13,402 nt of DNA from CAMLOF01 sp966692625. GTDB lineage: Bacteria > Pseudomonadota > Gammaproteobacteria > Burkholderiales > Burkholderiaceae_C. The DNA lies in contig CBKZAG010000088.1 in the NCBI GenBank assembly GCA_966692625.1, positions 1-13,402 on the forward strand, given 5' to 3'. The position numbers and the translations under genes were made by a program. Shown here piece after piece: positions 6,868-13,353 of this stretch. Below the pieces are notes generated by a model that was not told the DNA's origin, searched no databases, and saw nothing but the letters and a program-made list of their open reading frames with translations. The stretch's first letter is position 1. Each line of letters starts with the position of its first letter.

Positions 6868-6896
6868 AGTCTAGGCAGCTGTCATTGTGCGGTCCA
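6868..6896 (-). promoter_or_regulatory. Predicted promoter of the dehydrogenase-BKACE-Bug operon
   Basis: On the minus strand, TGGACC (-35, 6896-6891) and TAGACT (-10, 6873-6868) are separated by exactly 17 bp. Each hexamer matches the consensus at four of six positions, which suits an activator-dependent promoter. The predicted start near 6861 gives a leader of about 20 nt containing the AGGAGAC ribosome binding site. Confidence 0.5.
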
Positions 6897-6915
6897 GACG
6901 ATTTTTCCAATAAAC

Positions 6916-6934
6916 TGATCTGCTATGCAGATCA
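6916..6934. promoter_or_regulatory. Palindromic LysR operator candidate spanning the lysR start codon
   Basis: A perfect inverted repeat TGATCTGC-TAT-GCAGATCA. It contains ATC-N9-GAT (6918-6932), a known variant of LysR-type boxes. Its centre (6925) is about 64 bp upstream of the predicted start point of the divergent operon, matching the classical recognition site near -65. It also covers the first codon of the LysR gene, so binding should repress the regulator itself. Confidence 0.65.
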
Positions 6935-7833
6935 ATTGGACGCCCCGTGACCTCCAGGTCTTTCTCGTGTTGGCCGAGACCGGCAGTTTTCGCCAGACCG
7001 CTGCGCGAGTGCACTTGTCGCAGTCGGCTGTGTCGGGCGTGATCGTGCGGCTGGAGGAGATGTTGGGCGTGCGCTTGTTCGACCGCACCACGCGCAGCGT
7101 GCACCTCACACCCGCTGGTCAGACCTTTCGCGATCAGGCTCGGCTGATGGGGGAGCAGGTGCAAGAGGCGTTGCGCCTGGTGCGCAACGTGGTCGACCTG
7201 CAGTCGGGGTCCGTGCGCATGGCCGCGATGCCTTCTCTGGCGGCGACCCTGGTGCCCGAGGTCATGGCCCAGTACGCCGCGCAATACCCAGGTGTGCAGA
7301 TAGAGCTGCATGACATCCTTTCTGGCCCGGCGTTCGATTTGGTGGCCTCGGGAAAAGTGGATTTCGCCATTACCGCGGCCAACCCGGCCTACGCCGACCT
7401 TGACTACAGCGAACTTGCCTCGGACGGTTTTGTGCTTCTGCTACCCGAGAAAAATCCGGCTGCGCGCACACGAAAGCCCATTGCTTGGATCGACACGATC
7501 GGGATGGACCACATTTCCATGCCGTTACCAGCCAGCGTACGCCAGTACGCCGATGCCGCGTTCATGCACCACCGCCGTCGCTTCCAGCCGCGCTATGAGG
7601 TCGAACACATCGCCACCATCCATGCCATGGTCCGTGCCGGCCTGGGTGTGGCCGCACTGCCAGAGTTGGCCGCAGCCTTTGTACGACAAGATGGGGTCGT
7701 CAGCCGGCGGCTGGTCACACCCGCGATCCGTCGTCCGTTGGGGTTGGTGATGCGCCGTAACCGCTCACTCTCGCCCGCCGCTGGGGAGATGGTCCGCATG
7801 CTTCGCAGTGGATTCGGCCGCTGGACGATCTAG
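6925..7833 (+). CDS. LysR-type regulator divergent from the hydroxy acid operon
   Basis: A 302-residue regulator of normal LysR length. Residues about 8-65 form the winged helix-turn-helix (DLQVFLVLAETGSFRQTAAR, then SQSAVSGVIVRLEEMLGVRL and FDRTTRSVHLTPAG). Residues about 90-295 form the effector-binding domain. The ATG at 6925 has no visible Shine-Dalgarno; TAAACT at 6911-6916 could act as a -10 element for a leaderless or nearly leaderless message. The start codon lies within the operator-like palindrome. It is transcribed away from the dehydrogenase gene (83 bp between starts) and probably activates that operon in response to its substrate. Its stop abuts the stop of an orphan frame on the opposite strand. 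Confidence 0.92.
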   Translation: MQINWTPRDLQVFLVLAETGSFRQTAARVHLSQSAVSGVIVRLEEMLGVRLFDRTTRSVHLTPAGQTFRDQARLMGEQVQEALRLVRNVVDLQSGSVRMAAMPSLAATLVPEVMAQYAAQYPGVQIELHDILSGPAFDLVASGKVDFAITAANPAYADLDYSELASDGFVLLLPEKNPAARTRKPIAWIDTIGMDHISMPLPASVRQYADAAFMHHRRRFQPRYEVEHIATIHAMVRAGLGVAALPELAAAFVRQDGVVSRRLVTPAIRRPLGLVMRRNRSLSPAAGEMVRMLRSGFGRWTI

Positions 7834-8037
7834 CTAGAGCGAGACTGTCACCCTTTGACCCTTTTGATGGGGGTAATTCACGCGATATCCGTACTTTTGC
7901 TTCAGGTTGATTGAGTCCCAGTGGCGATTTGCAGCCGTGTAGTAGTTGAAGCAGAGCGTAGGCGAATCAGTTCCCACGATGACTCGCACCAGGGCTTCCT
8001 CGTTTGGGTGCTTGAAATAGCTGTTTGGGTGCTGCAA
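7834..8037 (-). pseudogene. Orphan coding fragment, possible C-terminus of a lost gene
   Basis: A minus-strand frame of 67 codons from a TTG. It has protein-like composition: ALVRVIVGTDSPTLCFNYY, then TAANRHWDSINLKQKYGYRV and NYPHQKGQRVTVSL. The frame opens after a stop at 8056-8058 and has no ribosome binding site, so it looks like the tail of a truncated gene. Its stop directly abuts the stop of the LysR gene. Base composition is less GC-rich than in the neighbours. I do not recognise the family. Chance translation remains possible. Confidence 0.3.
8002..8033 (+). repeat. Two 11-bp direct repeats, 21-bp period
   Basis: GTTTGGGTGCT occurs at 8002-8012 and 8023-8033. The 21-bp period places both copies on the same face of the helix. 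In the overlapping minus-strand frame the two copies encode HPN-containing segments, so they may be a small internal duplication rather than binding sites. Confidence 0.5.
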
Positions 8038-8260
8038 ATGTGACCTGCCCCCCCGCTAGCCAAACCAAGGTAACCGAGAGAAGACCGTTCATCGGTTTCT
8101 TGCGGCAAGCCGAAACAGCCACGCGCATACAACGCGCCAAAGGCTGCGAGGCCATGGCGCGCATGACTTTGGGCGGCGTGCCAGCGCTCGCAGACGTACT
8201 GGAGGCGACAGCTACCACCTCACTAGGCTGAGGCCTTTTGGGCCTCAAGATGCCCCAGAC

Positions 8261-8300
8261 GGTCCAGTTATGCTTTCTGTTGTGGCACAGTTATGGCTCC
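8261..8300 (+). repeat. Two further copies of the 17-bp motif
   Basis: GGTCCAGTTATGCTTTC at 8261-8277 and GGCACAGTTATGGCTCC at 8284-8300 are direct repeats with a 23-bp period sharing the core CAGTTATG. Each matches copy C near the tRNA gene (3633-3649) at 13 of 17 positions, with GG, C5 and TTATG invariant in all five copies. A regulator operator is the main alternative to an element end. Confidence 0.6.
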
Positions 8301-8389
8301 AGCGACATTCGACAGCGTGCCCTTTTCTTTTTTGTGTGGTCGGCACGGCGGCTTCACATCCACTTTCGGCCACGCGTCGGGCAAGGTGT

Positions 8390-9325
8390 TCATCCGCAGC
8401 CATTGCATGCCACCAAGGCTTTGGTCGTTTGTGCGCGGGCTTCCTCGACAAGGTAATCCAGGAACGCACGGGTGCGTTGAGGGATGAACTTGCGGCTGGG
8501 CAGCGCGGCATACATCGCCAGGCGGCCGGTGATCCAAAGTGGCAGCACACGCACCAGAGCGCCGCGCGTAAGATATGGTGCCACCATGTCGACGGATACC
8601 GAGGTGATACCCGCGCCGTCCAGCGTTGCTCGCAACAGCGTGTCGGTGTGGTTGGCCAGCAACACGGGTTGGATGGCCACTTCCACGGCGTTCTCTTTGT
8701 CCTGAGCCTGCCACATGCGCCAGACACGTGCCCGCCCGTCAGGTTTCTTCAGCCTGAGGCATTCATGCTCCGCCAGGTCTTGCGGTGTGGCTGGTTGCCC
8801 TCGGCGCGCCAGATAGTCTGGTGAAGCCACCAATATGGCGTCGGATTCGACAATCTTGCGCGCCACCACATCTGCGTCAAAGGTGTCGTCGGCGCCCATG
8901 AGGGTGATGTCAAAGTCTTCAAAGGGAGGCTCCTTGACGGACTCCACCTGGATGTCGAAAACGATTTTTGGGTATTGGCGGCGAAACTCCGCCAGCAGTG
9001 GTGCGATCACGTAACTGGCCAGTACGGGCGGCGCGTGCAGTCGCAGCAGCCCGGACAGTTCGGTGGTATGGGCTGTGGCCACGGCGTGGGCTTCGTCGAT
9101 GTCTTGCAGGATGTTGCGCACGCGGCTCAGGTAGATCTGGCCCGCTTCGGTCAAGGACAGGCGCCGGGTGGTGCGTTGCAGCAGGCGCGTGCCCAGGTGC
9201 TCCTCCAAGTCAGCCACCAGCCGGGTGACGACAGGGGCAGACATGTCGAGCGCGCGCGCTGCCGCCGCGAAGCCGCCTTCGTCCACCACCCGCTCAAAAA
9301 CGCGCATTGAAAGCAATCGGTCCAT
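8390..9325 (-). CDS. LysR-type regulator divergent from the azoreductase gene
   Basis: A 311-residue LysR regulator. The N-terminal helix-turn-helix starts MDRLLSMRVFERVVDEGGFA, followed by APVVTRLVADLEEHLGTRLL, and the linker and effector-binding domain continue with HAPPVLASYVIAPLLAEFRR. It resembles the CrgA/DsdC-like subgroup common in proteobacteria (the MDRLLSMRVF start is typical). The start ATG at 9325 has no strong ribosome binding site. It is divergent from the azoreductase gene (157 bp between starts) and is therefore the likely controller of it, probably in response to quinones or electrophiles (inference from other LysR/azoreductase pairs). A decayed homologue is found at 12969-13353. 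Confidence 0.92.
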   Translation of the reverse strand: MDRLLSMRVFERVVDEGGFAAAARALDMSAPVVTRLVADLEEHLGTRLLQRTTRRLSLTEAGQIYLSRVRNILQDIDEAHAVATAHTTELSGLLRLHAPPVLASYVIAPLLAEFRRQYPKIVFDIQVESVKEPPFEDFDITLMGADDTFDADVVARKIVESDAILVASPDYLARRGQPATPQDLAEHECLRLKKPDGRARVWRMWQAQDKENAVEVAIQPVLLANHTDTLLRATLDGAGITSVSVDMVAPYLTRGALVRVLPLWITGRLAMYAALPSRKFIPQRTRAFLDYLVEEARAQTTKALVACNGCG

Positions 9326-9379
9326 GGTGCTTGTGTGAGTGGTTTCAAGTGGATTGATTGTTTCGCTTTTAGAAACATG

Positions 9380-9392
9380 ATGTGACTCACAT
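9380..9392. promoter_or_regulatory. Palindrome in the LysR/azoreductase intergenic region
   Basis: ATGTGA-C-TCACAT is a perfect inverted repeat in the middle of the 157-bp divergent intergenic region, next to an AT-rich stretch (9393-9412) that may hold a -10 element for the azoreductase gene. It is a candidate binding site for the adjacent LysR protein, although it lacks the T-N11-A pattern. The half-site spacing is too short for CRP. Confidence 0.45.
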
Positions 9393-9482
9393 GGTTATTT
9401 ATTTTTTAAAAAGGAAACTCTAAAGTTCATGCCTGCACAGCAACCCGGCCCGTCAGGCCACCGCACACGAAAGGTCTTCATC

Positions 9483-10085
9483 ATGAACATCCTGCAAATC
9501 AATGCCAGCCCGCGCCGGGAAGGTGCCAATTCCTCTAAGCTGGCCAATACCGTGGTCGAGCGATTGCGTACTGCCAACCCCGGTGCAAGCGTGACATTGC
9601 GCGATCTGGGCGAAACGCCTGTGACCGTGCTGGACGAGGCCGCACTGGGCGCGCTTTTTACCCCGGCCGAACAGCGTGATGCCGAGCAGGCGGCGGTGGT
9701 TGCCGAGTACGACGCGCTGATCGCCGAAGTTCAGGCGCATGATGCGATTGTGCTGGGGGTGCCTATGTACAACTTTGGCGTGCCGGTGCAGCTCAAGGCC
9801 TGGATTGACGCCATCGCTCGCGCAGGTGCCACCTTCCGTTACACCGAGAATGGGCCGGAAGGCATGATCAACGGCAAGACGGTGTACCTGGCACTGGCGC
9901 GGGGTGGCCTGTACCGCGACACGGCCAACGATGTCCAAGTACCCTACCTGAAGCAAGTGTTGGGTTTCCTGGGCTTGACCGATGTGCGTTTTGTTTACGC
10001 TGAGGGCTTGAACATGGGGCCCGAAGCGGCTGCCAAGGGCTTTGCCCAGGCCGAGGCCGACATCGCGGCAGCCTTGCAGGCTTGA
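9483..10085 (+). CDS. azoR: FMN-dependent NADH-azoreductase (AzoR type)
   Basis: A 200-residue flavodoxin-like quinone/azo reductase of normal AzoR length. Residues 7-18 (NASPRREGANSS) are the FMN phosphate loop; PMYNF at 94-98, followed by VPVQLKAWIDAIARAG, is the signature flavin and substrate region. These homodimers reduce quinones and azo compounds with two electrons and protect against electrophile stress (family knowledge). ATG 9483 is chosen because GAAAGG lies about 9 bases upstream; the frame is open to 9429, but those codons do not look like AzoR. It is divergent from a LysR gene. Its stop lies one base from the stop of the convergent SirB2-like gene. Confidence 0.92.
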   Translation: MNILQINASPRREGANSSKLANTVVERLRTANPGASVTLRDLGETPVTVLDEAALGALFTPAEQRDAEQAAVVAEYDALIAEVQAHDAIVLGVPMYNFGVPVQLKAWIDAIARAGATFRYTENGPEGMINGKTVYLALARGGLYRDTANDVQVPYLKQVLGFLGLTDVRFVYAEGLNMGPEAAAKGFAQAEADIAAALQA

Positions 10086-10086
10086 T

Positions 10087-10506
10087 CTACTGTATCCATG
10101 GCTCCAGCCAGCCCCAGGGGCTGCGGCTGAGGGCCATGGAGACCATGGTGGCCGCGCACACGAGCGCAGCCACGAAACTGCCAATCCTTTGCCAGGGGGT
10201 TGAGGCTCGGCCGAGAGCCAGCGCACCCAGAACAATGTAGGCGGGCAACAGCGCGAACTTGGCTCCGAGCCAAGGCTCGCGCAAGGGGTTGTGGGCCATC
10301 AAAAACCACAGGCTGGCGCCAGCCAGCAGAAGCAGTGTGTCGATGACGATGCTGGTCTGTCGCCAGCCTCGCCGCTTCGGCCAGGATTGGCGCAGCAGTA
10401 CACCAGTACCACGTGTGGCAAAGAGCAAGAGGCTGGCGCTGACCGCTGCGCGGTGTGTGTGCAAAAGTGCTGCGTAGAGCCAGGGGTGTGCTTCAAGCAG
10501 GCCCAT
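10087..10506 (-). CDS. SirB2-like membrane protein
   Basis: A 139-residue protein with about four membrane helices: residues about 10-30 (LYAALLHTHRAAVSASLLLF), 52-70 (SIVIDTLLLLAGASLWFLMA), 80-98 (LGAKFALLPAYIVLGALALG) and 107-128 (IGSFVAALVCAATMVSMALS). The early conserved His and the order of helices fit the SirB2 family, integral membrane proteins of unknown mechanism, first named from an invasion-gene regulator in Salmonella. The start codon overlaps the stop of the DUF924 gene (TGATG), so translation is probably coupled. There is no room for a terminator on the 3' side: the azoreductase gene ends one base away on the other strand. Confidence 0.85.
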   Translation of the reverse strand: MGLLEAHPWLYAALLHTHRAAVSASLLLFATRGTGVLLRQSWPKRRGWRQTSIVIDTLLLLAGASLWFLMAHNPLREPWLGAKFALLPAYIVLGALALGRASTPWQRIGSFVAALVCAATMVSMALSRSPWGWLEPWIQ

Positions 10507-11045
10507 CAGAAGGACGATCCCGGGGTTTTCAGGAAGGCCAGTTCCTCGGCAGTGGAGGTGCGCCCCAGCGCCGCGTTGCGGTGCGGGTAGCGTCCGAACC
10601 GGTCGATGATGGTCTTGTGGCGAATTTCTGCTGCCAGGTTCGGCTCCAGACCAGGCTCACTGAAGAGTTCGATGGCAACTTCATGCACGGTGCGTGACTC
10701 GCTGTGCATGTACGGCAGGTACATGAAGGCGCGCTGCACCGGCGGCAGCTTGGCTGGGAACCGTGCTGCAACGGCAGACTGCGCCAACGCAAGGGCCATG
10801 GCATCGTTGGCAAACGCGCCCGGTGTTCCCCTGTGGATGTTGCGGGAAAACTGGTCCAGCACGATGATTTCAGCCAAGGCGCCATGGGCGCTGATTCGCC
10901 AATCTGCCAGTCCCCCTTCGCTGGCCACAGCCAGCAACTCACCAAAACGTTCAGCGACCATGTCGTCGAACGCAGCGTCAGACCTCCACCAAAGCTTGGG
11001 GTCGATTTCCTCGAACCAGAAGGTGATGACTTTGTCGGCGTCCAT
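10506..11045 (-). CDS. DUF924 family protein
   Basis: A 179-residue alpha-helical protein with clear DUF924 signatures. It begins DKVITFWFEEIDPKLWW; the core LDQFSRNIHRGTPGAFANDA and the later FMYLPYMHSES are strongly conserved in the family, and RFGRYPHRN completes the pattern. The predicted fold is a TPR-like helical bundle with conserved Asp/Arg/His residues; no biochemical role is established. The ATG at 11045 has no obvious ribosome binding site. A short palindrome GATA-GCG-TATC lies about 30 bp upstream. It is the first gene of a two-gene unit with the SirB2-like gene. The 263 bp between this start and the pirin stop show no gene I can support. Confidence 0.9.
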   Translation of the reverse strand: MDADKVITFWFEEIDPKLWWRSDAAFDDMVAERFGELLAVASEGGLADWRISAHGALAEIIVLDQFSRNIHRGTPGAFANDAMALALAQSAVAARFPAKLPPVQRAFMYLPYMHSESRTVHEVAIELFSEPGLEPNLAAEIRHKTIIDRFGRYPHRNAALGRTSTAEELAFLKTPGSSF

Positions 11046-11308
11046 GTGCGTGCAAACCGTCGGCTGATAGGGGATAGCGTATCACCGCATGGCTGCTGAA
11101 ACGCGGACAAGTCATTTGCAGGAGGGCCGAGGGCGGTCTGTGCTGACGGGTTGACCTAGGCGGAGTGAGGTTGGGGCAGCCTTGCTGCAGTTCGGGCGTG
11201 CCGTCTGTCAGGTTCCGTTCCTCGCCAGTCTGCTGATCTGGCTCCTGGCTTTCGTTCCGTCAGCCACTGGCTCTGATTGGCGCGAGCGCTTGCGCGTATG
11301 GGGCTTGA

Positions 11309-12208
11309 TCAGGCAGCGTAGCCCGCTGGCAGGGCTGGTGCCTGCAGGCGGCGGTTTTCGCCGCCTTTGACGTTGCCGAATCTGGCGGAGTTTGACTCCC
11401 AGTCGTGCTGTGCCTGAGCGATGTGGGCTTTGCTGGGGCCCACGAAGTTCCACCACATGGTCATGGGCGAAGCGAATGGCTCTCCGCCCACCAGCAGCAC
11501 TCTTGTGCCTGCGCTCAGTTGCAGGTTCACCCGTTCAGCCCCTTGGCCCAGATAGGCGAAGTCGTTGCCATCGAACGGTTGTCCGTTGATGGTGGCGTGG
11601 CCAGACAAAACGAGCAAGCCGTACTCGAACTCCTTTTGCAGAGATAACGACGGATTCGCTGCTTCCGCCGCAAAAACGTCCAGCCCGACCATCGGTGTAA
11701 AAACCCGTGTCGGTGCTTCGCGCGTTCGCCATTGCCCGGCAAGCAAGGTGTACTCCACGCCATCTGCCTGCCAGGTGGGCAACTCGGGGTAATGCTCAAA
11801 AGCGGGGGGCATGTCGGCACACTCAGGCGGCAGTGCAATCCAAAGCTGGGCTGCATGCAGTGTGGCTTCTCCTGGCAAGGAGTCTTCGGTATGGGTTATG
11901 CCGAGCCCAGCTGTCATCAGGTTCACCTGCCCGGGGCGGATGACCTGTTCGCTGCCCAAGCTGTCGCGGTGCAGGATCTGCCCCGAAATCATCCACGTAA
12001 AGGTTTGCAGACAGGTGTGCGGGTGGGCGCCCACGTGCATGCCCTCGGTGTTTTGCATGTCGGCAGGGCCGATGTGGTCCAGAAAGCACCACGCCCCGAC
12101 CATGCGGCAGTCGCGGGTTGGGAGCGCGCGCTTGATGCCGAAACCTTCACCGAGTTCGGTGTGCCGTACCGGAATGCGTTGAACGGGCGAAAGGGCGGGC
12201 ATGTCCAT
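11309..12208 (-). CDS. Pirin family protein
   Basis: A 299-residue bicupin. The N-terminal cupin carries all four metal ligands of pirins: His62 and His64 (GAHPHTCLQTFTW), His106 and Glu108 (GITHTED). The second cupin (about residues 165-250) is the less conserved C-terminal domain. Bacterial pirins bind Fe or another metal; some show quercetinase activity and others regulate partner enzymes, so the role here is open. Start ATG 12208 is preceded by a strong ribosome binding site, AGGAGG, with 8 bases of spacing. A 7-bp hairpin near the 3' end lies inside the coding region and is not counted as a terminator. It appears to be a single-gene unit. Confidence 0.93.
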   Translation of the reverse strand: MDMPALSPVQRIPVRHTELGEGFGIKRALPTRDCRMVGAWCFLDHIGPADMQNTEGMHVGAHPHTCLQTFTWMISGQILHRDSLGSEQVIRPGQVNLMTAGLGITHTEDSLPGEATLHAAQLWIALPPECADMPPAFEHYPELPTWQADGVEYTLLAGQWRTREAPTRVFTPMVGLDVFAAEAANPSLSLQKEFEYGLLVLSGHATINGQPFDGNDFAYLGQGAERVNLQLSAGTRVLLVGGEPFASPMTMWWNFVGPSKAHIAQAQHDWESNSARFGNVKGGENRRLQAPALPAGYAA

Positions 12209-12248
12209 CGTGGTGTCCTCCTAAGAGCGCTTCATCTTCGCACAGAGG

Positions 12249-12267
12249 GGGCATGCATGGAATGCCC
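12249..12267 (-). terminator. Small hairpin after the DUF4148 gene
   Basis: GGGCAT / ATGCCC forms a 6-bp stem with a 7-nt loop, 12 bp past the stop at 12279. It lacks a T run on the minus strand, so terminator function is uncertain. Confidence 0.3.
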
Positions 12268-12278
12268 GCTGCTGTCAG

Positions 12279-12755
12279 TCAGTTGAAGCGAGAGTACTGG
12301 TTCGGAAACAGCTCATTGAGCTTTTGACCACGGTCGCCGCTGGCCACGATGTCGCCCGTGCGGATGGCTTCGGCCAATTCGGCTTTGACCTGTTCGCGCG
12401 TTTTGCCTGCCACGCTGGTTTGGGCGGGGTAGCGGCTAGGGTAGATTTCGTTGAGTTTCTGGCCCTGTTCGTTGCCGACGATGTTGCCGGTGCGAACGGC
12501 TTCGGCCAGTTCGGCCTTGACCTGTTCACGGGTCTTGCCGGTCGTGACGGCTTGAGCGGGGTAGCGGCCCAGGTAGATCTCGTTGAGCTTCAGGCCCTGC
12601 TCGTTGCCGATGATGTTGCCGGTGCGAACGGCTTCAGCCAGTTCAGCCTTCACCTGTTCACGTGTCTTGGGGGCAGAAGCGTCGGCTGCAAGAGCCTGGC
12701 CTGCGCCGAAGGCGGCCAGGGTGAGGGCGATGATGGAAGCGTAGGTGCGGTTCAT
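12279..12755 (-). CDS. Secreted DUF4148 protein with three tandem repeats
   Basis: A 158-residue exported protein. The signal peptide spans residues 1-23 (NRT start, hydrophobic core, GQALA-AD cleavage site). The mature part is almost entirely three tandem copies of the DUF4148 unit: residues 30-73, 74-117 and 118-158. Each starts KTREQVKAELAEA and continues with RTG-x-I and QGxKLNE. Most DUF4148 proteins of Burkholderiales carry a single unit, so three is unusual. The family has no established function; it is small, periplasmic or secreted, and charged. Start ATG 12755 has the ribosome binding site AAGGACCCCAAC. The third repeat differs most (Asp-Arg insertion at GDRGQ, then LFPNQYSRFN). Upstream it is divergent from a LysR pseudogene. 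Confidence 0.88.
   Translation of the reverse strand: MNRTYASIIALTLAAFGAGQALAADASAPKTREQVKAELAEAVRTGNIIGNEQGLKLNEIYLGRYPAQAVTTGKTREQVKAELAEAVRTGNIVGNEQGQKLNEIYPSRYPAQTSVAGKTREQVKAELAEAIRTGDIVASGDRGQKLNELFPNQYSRFN
12282..12668 (-). repeat. Three tandem 132-bp coding repeats
   Basis: The repeats lie at 12668-12537, 12536-12405 and 12404-12282 on the minus strand. The first two are exactly 44 codons each and close at the DNA level, for example in the stretch coding EQVKAELAEAVRTGNI. The third is 41 codons and more diverged. The order of similarity suggests that the first two units arose by a later duplication. Confidence 0.85.
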
Positions 12756-12968
12756 GTTGGGGTCCTTGGGTTTTCGCTGTTCGATGACGGTTTGTGCTGG
12801 GGCGGCCGTTGGTGGACTTCGTCCCAGTCGGCGAGCGGTACATCGTTGTCATCTCGTCGATGGGAGAACTTTAAAATTCCTTGCGAGATAGATAAACGGC
12901 CTGGCAATACATGCGTTATTCCTTGAAATGAAATAATTCAGGGTCTTGTTTTTGAGGGAAATGCAACC

Positions 12969-13353
12969 ATGGACCGTTTGCTGTCGATGCGCGTGTTTGA
13001 GCGCGTGGTGCACGAAGGTGGCTTTGCCGCAGCGAACGACAAGGTGGCTCTCACTCACCGAGATCGGGCAGACCTACCTCAGCCGGGTGCGCAACGTCCT
13101 GGAGGACATTGACGAGGCACGTGCTGGCGAGTGGGCATACCCGGGAGTTCGCAGGCACGCTCAGGGTGCATTCACCGCCAGTGCTGGCCTCGTATGTGGT
13201 GGCACCCTTGCTGGATACCTGAAACGGCGAGGAACGCCGCTCCAACCCGCTGATTTGACCTCCCACGATTGTCTGCGCCTGAAACACTTGCATGGCAGCA
13301 GCCGAGTCTGGCGCATGTGGTGTCCAGAGTCCGGCGGTCGTCCGGTAGAGTGA
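12969..13353 (+). pseudogene. Decayed LysR-type regulator gene
   Basis: Four pieces in three reading frames align in order to the LysR protein encoded at 8390-9325. Piece 1 (from 12969) reads MDRLLSMRVFERVVHEGGFA. Piece 2 (from 13042) reads RWLSLTEIGQTYLSRVRNVL then EDIDEAR. Piece 3 (from 13136) reads HTREFAGTLRVHSPPVLASY then VVAPLLDT and a stop. Piece 4 (from 13216) reads YLKRRGTPLQPADLTSHDCL then RLKHLHGSSRVWRMW. Most of the helix-turn-helix and much of the effector domain have been deleted, so it cannot make a working regulator. Third-position differences from the intact gene are many, so this is an old homologue, not a recent copy. The remaining 49 bases of the window show no gene I can support. 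Confidence 0.85.

Larger units (their letters stand above)
7837..8389. other. Gene-poor interval between two LysR genes
   Basis: No confident gene. It contains the orphan fragment at 7834-8037, two 11-bp direct repeats (8002-8033), a plus-strand frame 8025-8231 whose end (ERRPFIGFLRQAETATRIQR) only vaguely recalls the C-terminus of YdeI-type proteins, a stem-loop TGAGGCC-TTTTG-GGCCTCA at 8229-8247 with no T run, and two copies of the 17-bp motif (8261-8300). It looks like a junction of eroded pieces. Confidence 0.6.

Noticed and set aside
8002..8033. Iteron array of a replication origin
   Set aside because: Only two copies, no rep gene and no AT-rich unwinding region.
8025..8231. Plus-strand frame with a weak likeness to a YdeI-type C-terminus
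   Set aside because: The likeness is limited to a short helix-like segment and could be chance; there is no start site.
8229..8247. Stem-loop TGAGGCC-TTTTG-GGCCTCA as a terminator
   Set aside because: No T run follows on either strand and no gene ends close by.
9380..9392. CRP binding site
   Set aside because: TGTGA and TCACA halves are there, but they overlap around one central base instead of being 6 bp apart.
11347..11366. GC-rich hairpin GGCGGCG/CGCCGCC as a terminator
   Set aside because: It lies inside the pirin coding region and on the plus strand no gene ends before it.
11182..11370. Small plus-strand frame with a hydrophobic stretch before and over the pirin 3' end
   Set aside because: It starts with TTG, has no ribosome binding site, and half of it is antisense to the pirin gene; nothing supports expression.
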